In this document: positions 18,227 to 28,102 of the stretch, in pieces | Position numbering within the stretch: position 1 is the first letter of the stretch | Layout: each line of letters opens with the position of its first letter | Origin: ENR-C587 sp942493235 | GTDB taxonomy: Bacteria > Bacteroidota > Ignavibacteria > Kapaibacteriales > UBA2268 | NCBI GenBank assembly: GCA_942493235.1 | Contig: OW818676.1 | Span: forward strand, 1,798,001 to 1,862,000 | Length of the DNA stretch: 64,000 nt | Direction of reading: 5' to 3' | Notes under the pieces: generated by a model | The model's database searches: none | What the model was told of the DNA's origin: nothing | What the model saw: only the letters and a program-made list of their open reading frames with translations | Position numbers and translations under genes: made by a program

Positions 18227-20470
18227 ATGACAGCAGAAAGTTTACTCTTAATAGCAGTAGTAATACTACTTCTACCTCTGTTAAGCTTCGTGATTAACGT
18301 CTTTTTCGGGAAGCGACTCGGAAATGTATCTTCTATTATAGGTACGTCAATTCTGGGTATCGACCTGATTCTTTCAGTCATCATACTTATCAATAAAGTA
18401 TTTGGTGCTGTAGAGACTAAAGCTATTACCGGCTCAGCTATTGAAATATTTTCAAGCGAAGCTATGGTTCAGGCAAAATTCATTTGGTTTAGCATTGGTA
18501 ATTTGACTATTAAATTAGGTATTGGCATTGACAATCTTGCAGCCATTATGCTTATTGTGGTAACACTGATAAGCTTTTTGGTACATCTTTTCTCGACTGT
18601 GTATATGCACGACGATAAAAGATTTCCAAGATTCTATGCTTATTTAGGTCTATTTACTTTTTCGATGCTCGGAATTGTATTAGCGAATAATTTATTGAAT
18701 ATGTACATCTTTTGGGAACTTGTAGGTATAAGCTCATACTTGCTTATCGGTTTCTGGTACGAAAAAGATTCGGCTGCTAACGCCGGTAAAAAAGCTTTCC
18801 TTACTAACAGAGTAGGCGACCTTGGCTTTTTAATCGGTATTATGATGCTATATTTCGTATTCGGAACCTTTATGTTTGATGAAGTATTCCCTTCATTAGC
18901 TTCTCAAGCTACATTAAACGGAATTCAAAGCGGTGCTATCGCATTGCCTTTAGGATTAGATTACGGAACTTATTTAACTTTAGCCGGAATATTTATTTTT
19001 TGCGGTGCTATCGGTAAATCTGCTCAATTCCCGCTACACGTTTGGTTACCTGATGCGATGGAAGGTCCTACTCCGGTTAGTGCCTTGATTCATGCCGCTA
19101 CAATGGTTGCCGCAGGCGTTTATTTAACAGCAAAAGTATTCCCTATGCTGACCGGTGATGCCCTTACATTTATTGCATTTACCGGTGCTATAACCGCAAT
19201 TTTCGCCGCTACTATAGCCGTAACACAGCGAGACTTTAAAAAAGTATTGGCTTACTCTACTGTCAGCCAGTTGGGTTACATGGTTATGGGGCTTGGTGTG
19301 GGAGCTTTTACTTCGGGATTCTTTCACTTAGTTACTCACGCTTGGTTCAAAGCTGCTTTATTCCTTGGCTCGGGTTCGGTTATTCATGCTATGCACGTAT
19401 CAATGCATCATGCGAATGACCATCATACTGACCCACAGGACATATATAATATGGGCGGTTTAAGACATAATATGAAATGGACATATCTGACTTTCTTATT
19501 TGTTACTCTTGCAATTTCCGGCGTACCGCTAACTTCTGGCTTTTTAAGTAAAGATAGTATTTTAGCCGGTACCTTGGCTTATGCAAGCCTTTCCGGTGGA
19601 GGTTTGAATTGGTTTATTCCGATTGCCGGATTTGCGGCTGCAGGACTTACAGCGTTTTATATGTTCAGATTGACAATTTTGGCTTTCCACGGAAAACCTC
19701 AAACCGATATTGCTAAGCATACAAAGGAAAATACATTTCCGATAGTATTCCCATTGGTGGTACTTGCCTGTTTATCTTTATGGTTCGTTTATTCATATAA
19801 TCCGACTAACGCCGCTAGTGGCTGGTTCTATGATAAAATTAAAATGCCCGAGACCGCAGTTCCGGCTCAGTATCAGAGACCTTATCTACTACCTGAAAAA
19901 GCAGAGACTGCCGTAGCTGAAGCTACTATTTCTCAATCTACTAACCAGCACGAAGTTGCAAGTGTCGTTGCTCATGGCAGCAGTCACTATATAAATAAAT
20001 ATGAAGAAGAAGTTCATCATTTCCATTTACCGGCTATGATATTATCATTATTAATAGCAGGGACAGGTATCTTGATTGCGTTCTTGATTTATCAGTTCAA
20101 AATATTTAGTGCCGATAACATGGAGAAACAATTCAAGCTACTACATACAGCTACTTACAGAAAATGGTACTTTGATGAAATTTACGATGCTACTGTAATT
20201 GGCGGAATTTTATTATTGTCAAAATTCTTATCATACTTTGATGCAAAGGTAATCGACGGCTTTGTTAATCTTACTGCCGGAGTTACTAATATTTCGTCAA
20301 AAGTAGTTGGAGTATTTGATAATGTAGTGGTCGATGGTATCGTTAATTTGGTTGCTAATGCCACAGGAGCTGCCGGCGGAGTTTTACGTAAAATACAAAC
20401 CGGTAAAGTGCAGACCTATGTTGCTATGGCAATAGCAGGCTTGATAGTTATAATTTACTTCTTTATATAA
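18227..20470 (+). CDS. nuoL: NADH-quinone oxidoreductase subunit L, operon copy
   Basis: A 747-residue antiporter-like subunit, longer than the first copy (658). Key blocks are FWELVGISSYLLIGF and GKSAQFPLHVWLPDAM with EGPTPVSALIHAATMV. An insertion of about 90 polar residues (roughly 540-610), including a His-rich part, separates the last core helices from the lateral helix. It retains the C-terminal amphipathic helix and anchor. Confidence 0.94.
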   Translation: MTAESLLLIAVVILLLPLLSFVINVFFGKRLGNVSSIIGTSILGIDLILSVIILINKVFGAVETKAITGSAIEIFSSEAMVQAKFIWFSIGNLTIKLGIGIDNLAAIMLIVVTLISFLVHLFSTVYMHDDKRFPRFYAYLGLFTFSMLGIVLANNLLNMYIFWELVGISSYLLIGFWYEKDSAANAGKKAFLTNRVGDLGFLIGIMMLYFVFGTFMFDEVFPSLASQATLNGIQSGAIALPLGLDYGTYLTLAGIFIFCGAIGKSAQFPLHVWLPDAMEGPTPVSALIHAATMVAAGVYLTAKVFPMLTGDALTFIAFTGAITAIFAATIAVTQRDFKKVLAYSTVSQLGYMVMGLGVGAFTSGFFHLVTHAWFKAALFLGSGSVIHAMHVSMHHANDHHTDPQDIYNMGGLRHNMKWTYLTFLFVTLAISGVPLTSGFLSKDSILAGTLAYASLSGGGLNWFIPIAGFAAAGLTAFYMFRLTILAFHGKPQTDIAKHTKENTFPIVFPLVVLACLSLWFVYSYNPTNAASGWFYDKIKMPETAVPAQYQRPYLLPEKAETAVAEATISQSTNQHEVASVVAHGSSHYINKYEEEVHHFHLPAMILSLLIAGTGILIAFLIYQFKIFSADNMEKQFKLLHTATYRKWYFDEIYDATVIGGILLLSKFLSYFDAKVIDGFVNLTAGVTNISSKVVGVFDNVVVDGIVNLVANATGAAGGVLRKIQTGKVQTYVAMAIAGLIVIIYFFI

Positions 20471-20550
20471 TGATAATATTTGGAATAGTAAATTATAATA
20501 ATCGATATATTGAAAAATTAGTTAAATAAATAAATCTATACGGAGGTTAA

Positions 20551-22227
20551 ATGCCGGGGTCATTTGGATTACCGATTTTGAGTTGGATAACATTCCTGCC
20601 TATACTTGGTATGCTCATATTATTTTTAATACCGAGCGGGAAAGACGAAGCAAGCAAAGAAGCTTCTAAAAAATACTTTAGGTGGGTTACAGTTGGTATT
20701 ACATTTATCCAACTTGTTTTAGCAATAATTATCTTTTTGAATTTTAATAATTCTCTTAGTGGAGTTAATGATCCAAACGGATTCCAATTCGTGGAACGCT
20801 TTAACTGGATCAGAGCTTATTTGCCTATGATGGGTACAGTTAATATCGAATACTTTGTTGGTATTGACGGTATAAGTGCTCCAATGATATTATTGACAGC
20901 AATTATTTGCTTTGTAGCGTCGTTTACTTCTTTCGGCATAGAAAAGCAAGTAAAAGGCTATATGGCAATGTATTTATTGTTAGATACAGGCATGATGGGC
21001 GTTTTCATTGCCCTTGATTTTTTCTTATTCTATGTATTCTGGGAATTGATGCTTCTACCTATGTATTTCTTGATAGGTATTTGGGGCGGTCCTCGAAAAG
21101 AATATGCTGCTATTAAGTTCTTTATTTATACATTAGCCGGTTCTGTTTTGATGCTCTTAGTAATGATTGGTCTTTACTTCAGCTATCAAATGCCTGACCC
21201 GTTAAATCCGGCAGTTCATATTAATACTTTTAATATTTTGGCAATGATGGACCCGAGAAATTTAGTTGTCGGTTCAATATTTTCTGAGATTGGTACCGAC
21301 ATTAGATATTGGGCATTTGCCGGACTATTTATCGGTTTTGCTATTAAAGTGCCGTCTGTGCCGTTTCACACTTGGTTGCCTGATGCACATGTGGAAGCTC
21401 CGACTCCTATAAGTGTTATTCTTGCCGGTGTATTATTGAAAATGGGCGCTTATGGATTTTTAAGAATTGCTTTCCCGATTTTCCCTGATGCTCTGGGGCA
21501 CTTCCAATGGTGGATAGCCATGATTGGTATGATTAGTATTGTCTATGGTGCATTCTGTGCATTAGGGCAGCACAAAGTAGGAAAACGCGACTTTAAGAAG
21601 ATGATTGCTTATTCTTCGGTGAGTCACATGGGTTATGTAATGATTGGTCTTGCTTCTATGACTCCTGAGGGCGTTACCGGAGCAATTTTCCAAATGTTTA
21701 ACCACGGTACGATTACCGCTATGCTATTTATGATTGTTGGTGTACTCTATGATAGAGCTCACACTCGTTGTCTTGATGACTTCGGCGGTATGGCTAACAA
21801 AATGCCAATCTATACCGGAGTGATGACTATAGCATTTTTTGCAGCTATCGGTTTGCCGGGCTTAAGTGGCTTTATCAGTGAGACTTTAGTTTTCTTAGGG
21901 TCATTTAAAGCTTTCCCTGTGATTACAGTGATTTCCGGTCTCGGAATTATTCTGGGAGCTGCATATATGCTTTGGGCACTTCAAAAAGTGTTCTTTGGAA
22001 AATTACCTGAAAAATGGTCAGGACCTTGGGATCCAACACATAAAAAATACAAAACAGATGATATTAATGCTATCGAATTGACTGCATTAGTTCCTCTTGC
22101 TTTAATTATAATTTATCTTGGTATTAATCCTTCACCGATTATTGATATGATGGCAGCATCTGTTAATCATTTTGTTGAAGTTTTAAAACCGGTAATGTAT
22201 ATCGGTGGCGTAACATCCGGTATGTAA
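20551..22227 (+). CDS. nuoM: NADH-quinone oxidoreductase subunit M, operon copy
   Basis: A 558-residue antiporter-like subunit with FYVFWELMLLPMYFLIGI and KVPSVPFHTWLPDAHVEAP. It is about 40 residues longer than the first copy, mainly in loops near residues 195-235 and at the C-terminus. A GGAGG ribosome-binding site stands 5 nt before the ATG. Confidence 0.94.
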   Translation: MPGSFGLPILSWITFLPILGMLILFLIPSGKDEASKEASKKYFRWVTVGITFIQLVLAIIIFLNFNNSLSGVNDPNGFQFVERFNWIRAYLPMMGTVNIEYFVGIDGISAPMILLTAIICFVASFTSFGIEKQVKGYMAMYLLLDTGMMGVFIALDFFLFYVFWELMLLPMYFLIGIWGGPRKEYAAIKFFIYTLAGSVLMLLVMIGLYFSYQMPDPLNPAVHINTFNILAMMDPRNLVVGSIFSEIGTDIRYWAFAGLFIGFAIKVPSVPFHTWLPDAHVEAPTPISVILAGVLLKMGAYGFLRIAFPIFPDALGHFQWWIAMIGMISIVYGAFCALGQHKVGKRDFKKMIAYSSVSHMGYVMIGLASMTPEGVTGAIFQMFNHGTITAMLFMIVGVLYDRAHTRCLDDFGGMANKMPIYTGVMTIAFFAAIGLPGLSGFISETLVFLGSFKAFPVITVISGLGIILGAAYMLWALQKVFFGKLPEKWSGPWDPTHKKYKTDDINAIELTALVPLALIIIYLGINPSPIIDMMAASVNHFVEVLKPVMYIGGVTSGM

Positions 22228-22257
22228 TTTGTAAATAATTACTAAGAGATACAAAAT

Positions 22258-23751
22258 ATGTTTGATACAAATTTTTTACAAAATATTAGCAATCACTTTG
22301 CAGGAAGTGTTAACATTTTCTTGCCGGAAATCGCACTACTTGTTACGTTTATTTTAGCTCTTTTTATGGATGTTATATTTAAAAAAGTAAGAAGTATTGC
22401 CGGTTACACTGTCTGCATTGGGTTTGTCGCTACGGCAGTTTTACTTGCATTTCAGTGTGGAAGTACTAATACTAATGCCTTTCTTTCTATGATTTCTGTT
22501 GACCCGTTTGCACAGTATTTTAAGTATTTAATTCTCCTTGCGAGTTTTATTATTGTGCTTTTGTCATTTTTCTCTAATGAAATCAATAAAGACGGACGTA
22601 AAGTAGGAGAATACTATTCGCTGATTGCCGGTATGACTTTCGGTATGTTTTTGCTGGTTGGAGCATCTAACTTAATTATGATATACATTGGTATTGAAAT
22701 ATTAAGCTTAACATCTTATGTTTTAGCCGGATTTACAAAAGAAATCAAAAGAGCAAGCGAAGCTTCTCTTAAATATGTAATTTATGGTTCGGTTTCTTCG
22801 GGTGTGATGGTCTATGGTATGTCTATACTATTCGGGCTAACCGGTACTTTAAGTATTACTGAATTATCAATTATCTTAACTAACGGTCAATTAGATACTA
22901 TCCCATTGTTAGTCTCCTGCCTGATGATTATTTCCGGCTTTGGATATAAAATTTCAGCAGTACCATTTCACTTCTGGACTCCGGATGTATATGAAGGTTC
23001 ACCGGTTACTATTACAGCATTCTTATCTGTTTCATCTAAAGCTGCAGGCTTTGGAGCATTGATTAGATTTGTGATAGTTGTTTTAGCTCATAATCCGAAT
23101 ATCGACTGGCAGATAGTTATTGCTGTATTGGCAGTATTAACTATGACTCTTGGTAACTTGGTAGCGATTTGGCAAACAAATGCCAAAAGACTATTGGCTT
23201 ACTCAAGTATTTCTCATGCCGGATATATGCTTATGGCTTTGGTAGTAATGAACCAAATCGGAATAGCATCTATACTGATATATATGTTTATGTATTTATT
23301 TATGAACCTTGGTGCATTTGCTGTAGTTATGCTAATTGCAAACAAAACAGGAAATGAAGATATTGATGACTATAACGGTTTAGGTTATAAAATGCCGGTG
23401 TTAAGCATCTGCATGGTTGTATTCTTGATTTCATTAGCAGGAATTCCGCCTACAGGTGGCTTTGTCGGTAAGTTATATGTGTTTACCGCATTGTTTAATT
23501 CCGGTACTCAATGGCTATGGCTTGCAATTATCGGTGTTATCAATAGTGTGATTTCACTTTTCTATTATGCGAAAATATTTAGAAATATGTATTTACGCGG
23601 AACCGATTATAAAGGTGAAGTGATTTCTCACTCTCCTTTAGCATTGACAATTGTTATACTTTTGGCTATTCCGACTGTATTATTCGGAGTTTACTTCGGT
23701 CCTATAGTTGACTGGGCAAATGCTTCAGCCGCAATATTCTTTGTAAAATAA
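22258..23751 (+). CDS. nuoN: NADH-quinone oxidoreductase subunit N, operon copy
   Basis: A 497-residue antiporter-like subunit and last gene of the operon. Signatures are YIGIEILSLTSYVLAGF, KISAVPFHFWTPDVYEGSP and LLAYSSISHAGYMLMAL. Termination at 23785-23813 follows directly. Confidence 0.94.
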   Translation: MFDTNFLQNISNHFAGSVNIFLPEIALLVTFILALFMDVIFKKVRSIAGYTVCIGFVATAVLLAFQCGSTNTNAFLSMISVDPFAQYFKYLILLASFIIVLLSFFSNEINKDGRKVGEYYSLIAGMTFGMFLLVGASNLIMIYIGIEILSLTSYVLAGFTKEIKRASEASLKYVIYGSVSSGVMVYGMSILFGLTGTLSITELSIILTNGQLDTIPLLVSCLMIISGFGYKISAVPFHFWTPDVYEGSPVTITAFLSVSSKAAGFGALIRFVIVVLAHNPNIDWQIVIAVLAVLTMTLGNLVAIWQTNAKRLLAYSSISHAGYMLMALVVMNQIGIASILIYMFMYLFMNLGAFAVVMLIANKTGNEDIDDYNGLGYKMPVLSICMVVFLISLAGIPPTGGFVGKLYVFTALFNSGTQWLWLAIIGVINSVISLFYYAKIFRNMYLRGTDYKGEVISHSPLALTIVILLAIPTVLFGVYFGPIVDWANASAAIFFVK

Positions 23752-24202
23752 GCAGAATATAATAATTAGAATTTCAATATTATTTAAGCCGTTTGCTAAT
23801 CACAAACGGCTTAAAATTTTTTACAGCTGCTCATTTTACGCAAGTTGCTAAAGTGTAATATTTTGATTTCTTCTATTTATCTCTACGGTTTAGCATTGCA
23901 GGTTAAGCAATTAAGGGATAGAGATTTGGAAGATAGGGGACTGGTGGCTGGTAACTATTCTTGATACTTAACTGTTTAGATGTGGTATTTGGCATCGCAT
24001 AGCTATGACGAGGTGGTTCTTGGAAATACTGATTTTACAAATGTATAACTTCTAACTGGGCTAAGAAAAAAAAATAATGAATATATCAATAATTCAAATT
24101 TGTTTTATGATTTGATTCACAGTTTTTTTGACTTTTATTTTATTGCTCAACTATAAAAGCGTTATACCCTATTTTATAATAATAATTAAAATATTGAAAT
24201 TA
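23752..24202. other. Intergenic region between convergent nuoN and the barrel gene
   Basis: Contains the nuo operon terminator. GGGACTGGTGGCTGGTAACT at 23938-23957 is the reverse complement of a sequence near 12697-12725, so the nuoA-N operon is flanked by an inverted dispersed repeat. Nothing else is recognisable. Confidence 0.55.
23785..23820 (+). terminator. nuo operon terminator
   Basis: A perfect stem AAGCCGTTTG / CAAACGGCTT with a 7-nt loop, followed by AAAATTTTTT, about 35 nt after the nuoN stop. Confidence 0.88.
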
Positions 24203-24901
24203 CTAAAATTTTGTGCCAAATGCCACGCCAATATAAAATCCGCCGAAATCTGTAATAGCACTATTTCTTACACTATAGAGACCATCGCCGCCAAAGGGAA
24301 CCAAATAATACCTAAAATTAAGACTTACCAAAGATTTACCGATGCCGAAGTCAGACCCAATACCGGCAAATCCGCCCATTCTCAAATATGTAATACCATA
24401 ATGAGTAGCGTTAAAAAATTCTCTGTCATAAGGGGTAGATATTATTAATGTAGGAGAAGCTGCAGCACAAACATAAGGTTTAAAACTTTCGCCTAAAAGA
24501 TCTGTTAATACAAAATATTTCAATCCGAAGGAAATCGGAATTTTGAATAATCTATTTAATTTATCAGGAACTCTATACTCTCCCTTAATATTATCCCAAT
24601 ATTCCAATTCGTCGGTATTTCTGGCTCCGGAAAATAATATACTTGTTGTAATTTGTATATTTTCGCTGATACCAAAATTAAAAATTGTGCCGAAAGCAAA
24701 TCCGCTCCCTGAAAGTGATAGGTCAATCCCCCAATTGTTATAAAAAACAGGTGAAGTAAATTTATCGTCAATTAAAGGTCTCGGTGATTCAAAAATAAAG
24801 TCATTATCATCGGAATTGTTATCAGCGAGCAAAATGCACGTATTTGCCATAAATATCAATGATATAGCAAATATATATGATATAATGTTATTTTTCTTCA
24901 T
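24203..24901 (-). CDS. Outer-membrane beta-barrel protein with signal peptide
   Basis: A 232-residue protein starting MKKNNIISYIFAISLIFMA, a signal peptide likely cleaved near residue 27 (an in-frame ATG three codons upstream, at 24910, is also possible). The mature part is built of alternating Gly/aromatic strands (LSGSGFAFGTIFNFGIS, ISFGLKYFVLTDL, MGGFAGIGSDFGIGK, LNFRYYLVPFGG) and ends GVAFGTKF with a terminal Phe, as in Bam-assembled porin-like barrels. Substrate and function are not recognisable. It is convergent to the nuo operon. Confidence 0.75.
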   Translation of the reverse strand: MKKNNIISYIFAISLIFMANTCILLADNNSDDNDFIFESPRPLIDDKFTSPVFYNNWGIDLSLSGSGFAFGTIFNFGISENIQITTSILFSGARNTDELEYWDNIKGEYRVPDKLNRLFKIPISFGLKYFVLTDLLGESFKPYVCAAASPTLIISTPYDREFFNATHYGITYLRMGGFAGIGSDFGIGKSLVSLNFRYYLVPFGGDGLYSVRNSAITDFGGFYIGVAFGTKF

Positions 24902-25045
24902 CTCAACCATTCAAAATTATTTTTACAATTTTCAGTATTTGTAACGAATAAACTACTTTTAAATTTTTATCAAAATGAATTTTTGCGTAATTTTACATTC
25001 CGAAGTGTGCAAATTTTAAAATTACTTGAGAAATTTGTTGATAAA

Positions 25046-25828
25046 ATGAAGATAAAAGAGCTTATAAATAAAATAGAAACCGAGTTCAAACCCGAATATG
25101 CTATGCCGGGAGACAAAGTCGGCTTACAGATTCAAAGCGGGAATACTGAGGTAAATAATATTTTAGTTGCTTATGAAATCAATAACGACGTGATTAACGA
25201 AGCCATTATTAACAAAGTCGATTTTATACTATCTTTTCATCCTTTAATTTATAGTAGTTTAGATTCAATTACCAATGATAGCCGTGTCGGAGATTTGGTA
25301 ACAAAACTTATTAAAAATTCAATCTCGCTATATGTGATTCATACTTGCTTTGATGCTCATCCTAAAGGTACAAATTATTTATTGGCACAGAAATTAAAGC
25401 TCAATATTACTGATGTACTTGCCGAATACCAAAATCAAAATGGAATCGGAATGGGAGTAATAGCTGAATTGGGAGAGCCAATTAGCTCAAGTGAATTGAT
25501 TACTAAAGTGAAAGATACAATTAATCCAAATCTTAGGTATAATGACGATATACCTAAAATAATCAAACGCATAGCCATAGTTGGCGGTAGCGGATTCTCG
25601 TTTATCGGGCATGTGATTGATAAGCAATGCGATGCTTTTATTACAGCAGATATTACTTATCACAAATTTCATGAAATAAATTCAAAAATATTATTGATAG
25701 ATGCAGGTCATTATGAAACAGAACAGTTTATTACTGACGGCGTTTTTAAATTAGTAAACGGTCTATTACAAGAGAATGTAAATATTTTAGTATCTAAAAT
25801 AAATTCTAATCCTGTAAGTTATATATGA
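25046..25828 (+). CDS. NIF3/YbgI-family dinuclear-metal protein
   Basis: A 260-residue NIF3-like (DUF34) protein; members form hexameric rings with a two-metal site and are often annotated as GTP cyclohydrolase I type 2, although the function is unsettled. Likely ligands here are H65 (SFHPLI), D103 (TCFDAH), H222 and E226 (DAGHYETE). The family usually has two adjacent His at the first site; here the first is Phe64. Start at the ATG 25046, because the upstream TTG extension (24983) adds 21 residues unlike the family. It precedes the zinc-ribbon gene by 36 nt, a pairing common across bacteria. Confidence 0.85.
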   Translation: MKIKELINKIETEFKPEYAMPGDKVGLQIQSGNTEVNNILVAYEINNDVINEAIINKVDFILSFHPLIYSSLDSITNDSRVGDLVTKLIKNSISLYVIHTCFDAHPKGTNYLLAQKLKLNITDVLAEYQNQNGIGMGVIAELGEPISSSELITKVKDTINPNLRYNDDIPKIIKRIAIVGGSGFSFIGHVIDKQCDAFITADITYHKFHEINSKILLIDAGHYETEQFITDGVFKLVNGLLQENVNILVSKINSNPVSYI

Positions 25829-25864
25829 AAATAATTATTTATAAATATAAGCGGTAGGCAATAA

Positions 25865-26602
25865 ATGAAATCAGAATTACAATATTTGGCAGAGCTCGCA
25901 ATTGTGGACCAAAAGCTTGATGAACTACAAGATGATTGCGGTGATCTTCCACTAATTATCAAAAAATTAGAGAAAAAAGTTTATGATTTAGATAATGTAG
26001 TCAAGGAAACAGAACAGATAATTAGCGATGTAAAGAAATTCAAAGCAGACTCTAAAGTAACCTTAGCAACTCTTAAAGATAAAGAAGATAAGTTGACTTC
26101 CCAGCAATTCAACGTTCGCAATAATAAAGAATTTGATGCTATCACCAAAGAAGTTGAACATATTCGTAGCGAATATGTTAAGTTAACTGACGAACTTCGT
26201 TCTGTAGGTGTAAAAGAAGAAAACCTTAGTAACATGATAGTTGACCAGAGAAATCAAGCCGATACCGCTAAAATTGAACTTGACGAAAAGCAAAAAGAAT
26301 TAGATTTGATTACGAGTGACCAAAACGAAGAGTTAAACGAGCTTAGAGGTATCAAAAAAGGGCTCACACAGCACATTTCTAAACATTGGTTGTCTGAGTA
26401 TCTAAGAATAAGAACCTTGCATTCAGACTCGGTTGTGCCTATTAAGAGAAACAGTTGTAGTGGTTGCTATAGTTCATTTCCTCCGCAGAAATTAGTTGAA
26501 ATAAGAAATAATGACGATAAAATTTTCTACTGCGAAAATTGTGGCAGACTTGTTTATCAGCAAGAATTATATATTGAACAAAGTATATTAGATATTTTAT
26601 AA
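25865..26602 (+). CDS. C4-type zinc-ribbon coiled-coil protein
   Basis: A 245-residue protein of the family usually found next to NIF3 genes. Residues 1-175 form a long antiparallel helical hairpin rich in Lys/Glu with the central turn near LTSQQFNVRNNKEF. The C-terminal ribbon has CSGCYSSFPP and YCENCGRLVY, four Cys for one zinc. A nucleic-acid or translation-linked role has been proposed for the family; nothing in this sequence decides it. Confidence 0.85.
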   Translation: MKSELQYLAELAIVDQKLDELQDDCGDLPLIIKKLEKKVYDLDNVVKETEQIISDVKKFKADSKVTLATLKDKEDKLTSQQFNVRNNKEFDAITKEVEHIRSEYVKLTDELRSVGVKEENLSNMIVDQRNQADTAKIELDEKQKELDLITSDQNEELNELRGIKKGLTQHISKHWLSEYLRIRTLHSDSVVPIKRNSCSGCYSSFPPQKLVEIRNNDDKIFYCENCGRLVYQQELYIEQSILDIL

Positions 26603-26701
26603 ATTTTATAATATTTTTTAAATTAATAAAAATTATAAACATTTAAGCATATTGAGGCAGTCTCATAATAGAATTAATCGAGAAAAGTACATTGAAATAA
26701 A

Positions 26702-27109
26702 CTTAGCGGGGAAAGCAGGCAATCGCGGTTGAGAAATCAGCTGAGGAAAGTCCGAACTCCACAGGACGGTGTGCTTCGTAACACGAAGGCGGCAACCCAT
26801 TTATGGAGAGCCGATGGAAAGTGCAACAGAAAGTAAACCGCCCTAAAGCTTGCTTTAGGGTAAGGGTGAAACGGCGAGGTAAGAGCTCACCGGCGGTAGG
26901 GGTAACCCTGCCGGACAGGTAAACCCCGCACGGAGCAAAACCAAATAAGAATGCGTTATTATTTATAATAGGAGGGCTGTCCGTTCAAACCTTTGGGTAC
27001 GTATTCGGGTAGGTTGCTTGAGGGTAACGGTAACGTTACTCCCAGATAAATGATTGCCTCCGTTAGCAATAATGAAGACAGAATTCGGCTTATAGCCTTC
27101 TTCGCTAAG
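26702..27109 (+). ncRNA. rnpB: RNase P RNA, bacterial class A
   Basis: The catalytic RNA that matures tRNA 5' ends. The universal core GAGGAAAGTCCGAACTCC is at 26743-26760, and the 3' core reads CAGATAAATGATTGCC with ACAGAATTCGGCTTATAG near 27045-27095. P1 can be drawn as CTTAGCG (26702-26708) with CGCTAAG (27103-27109), which sets both ends. A GGTAAC-rich hairpin at about 27025-27045 and a P12-like hairpin CCCTAAAGC/GCTTTAGGG at 26842-26861 are visible. Confidence 0.95.
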
Positions 27110-27139
27110 AATATTTAATTAATTAATAGGAGAAACAAA

Positions 27140-27439
27140 GTGGTTTTACCGGAAGATCCGTTTATCAGAGAATTATTACCGGAATTTATCGACACTTGGA
27201 TTGATGACTTAGATAATCAATTCGGTCCGGCAATTAAAAATAGAAATAGCCAAGATTTATATAGATTAGGGCATACTTTAAAAGGCTCTTGCTTTCAATT
27301 CGGCTTAGACCGGATTGCAAATATGGGCATTGAATTAATGGGCTATGCTAAAGAAGAAAATTGGGATTCGGCATTAGTATTAATACCAAATATCAAAGCT
27401 GAATTTTTCTTGATGAAATCCGAAGTAGAATCAATTTAG
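27140..27439 (+). CDS. Hpt (histidine phosphotransfer) domain protein
   Basis: A 99-residue stand-alone Hpt protein; H45 in RLGHTLKGSCFQFG is the phosphorylated histidine. The start is GTG at 27140, 5 nt after AGGAGAAAC. It probably relays phosphate between a hybrid histidine kinase and a response regulator, but neither partner is in the window. It begins 30 nt after rnpB. Confidence 0.82.
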   Translation: MVLPEDPFIRELLPEFIDTWIDDLDNQFGPAIKNRNSQDLYRLGHTLKGSCFQFGLDRIANMGIELMGYAKEENWDSALVLIPNIKAEFFLMKSEVESI

Positions 27440-27520
27440 CTACTTTACTCTCATTATTTGCAATTGTAGTATTTTTTTTGTATTTTAAAATACTTTTAGA
27501 ATATTAATTTGGGTGAAATA

Positions 27521-28015
27521 ATGAAAAAGCTTATTATATTATGTATGTTTATTCTGACGTTTTGTGCTGTTAATTCATATAGCCAAGTCAGAGTTGCATT
27601 TTTACCGTTTCAAAATAGTACGGGTAAAATTGAGCTTAACAAATGGTGCTATGAATTGCAGGATTCTTTGCAAAAGTATTTTGTTGCTCTGGGAGTAGTG
27701 TCGAACGATTTTTATATAGTTCCATACGATTCAATTGAAATTGCACTTGCTGAAATGAACTTGAATCCGTCTAATCCTCAATTTGCTTCCGATATGTGGA
27801 AAGTAGTCGAAAATCTTCATGTTCAATATGTGATCAGTGGCAATTTTATTATCCAAGCAGAAAGATTCTTAGTTAATACCTATATCTATGATGTAGATAT
27901 GAAATTAGCACTTACTACTCATCAGGCTCGTGATATATTTTTACCTTTAGATAAGATATTATCCGGTATTAGACCAATTGGGAAAAAATTGCAAGGATTC
28001 TTTATCAAGCAATAA
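27521..28015 (+). CDS. Secreted CsgG/TolB-N-like small protein
   Basis: A 164-residue protein with signal peptide (MKKLIILCMFILTFCAVNSY, cleavage after the Ser-Tyr-Ser region). The mature part starts RVAFLPFQNSTGK, then a 'ISGNFIIQAERFLVNTYIYD' strand pair, a pattern shared with CsgG- and TolB N-terminal-like envelope domains that form small alpha/beta folds. The ATG at 27521 is used rather than the TTG four codons upstream because it opens the signal peptide. Function unknown. Confidence 0.65.
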   Translation: MKKLIILCMFILTFCAVNSYSQVRVAFLPFQNSTGKIELNKWCYELQDSLQKYFVALGVVSNDFYIVPYDSIEIALAEMNLNPSNPQFASDMWKVVENLHVQYVISGNFIIQAERFLVNTYIYDVDMKLALTTHQARDIFLPLDKILSGIRPIGKKLQGFFIKQ

Positions 28016-28040
28016 GTTTTTCCTTTATTTTGTTTTTGAT

Positions 28041-28074
28041 AACGATGGACACGGCAATTGCAGTTTCCATCGTT
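28041..28074 (+). terminator. Hairpin between two small envelope genes
   Basis: Stem AACGATGGA / TCCATCGTT with a 16-nt loop, followed by TAATTATTTA, not a strong T-tract. Possible terminator of the preceding gene. Confidence 0.45.
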
Positions 28075-28102
28075 TAATTATTTACCAATTAGAAAGATAA
28101 TT

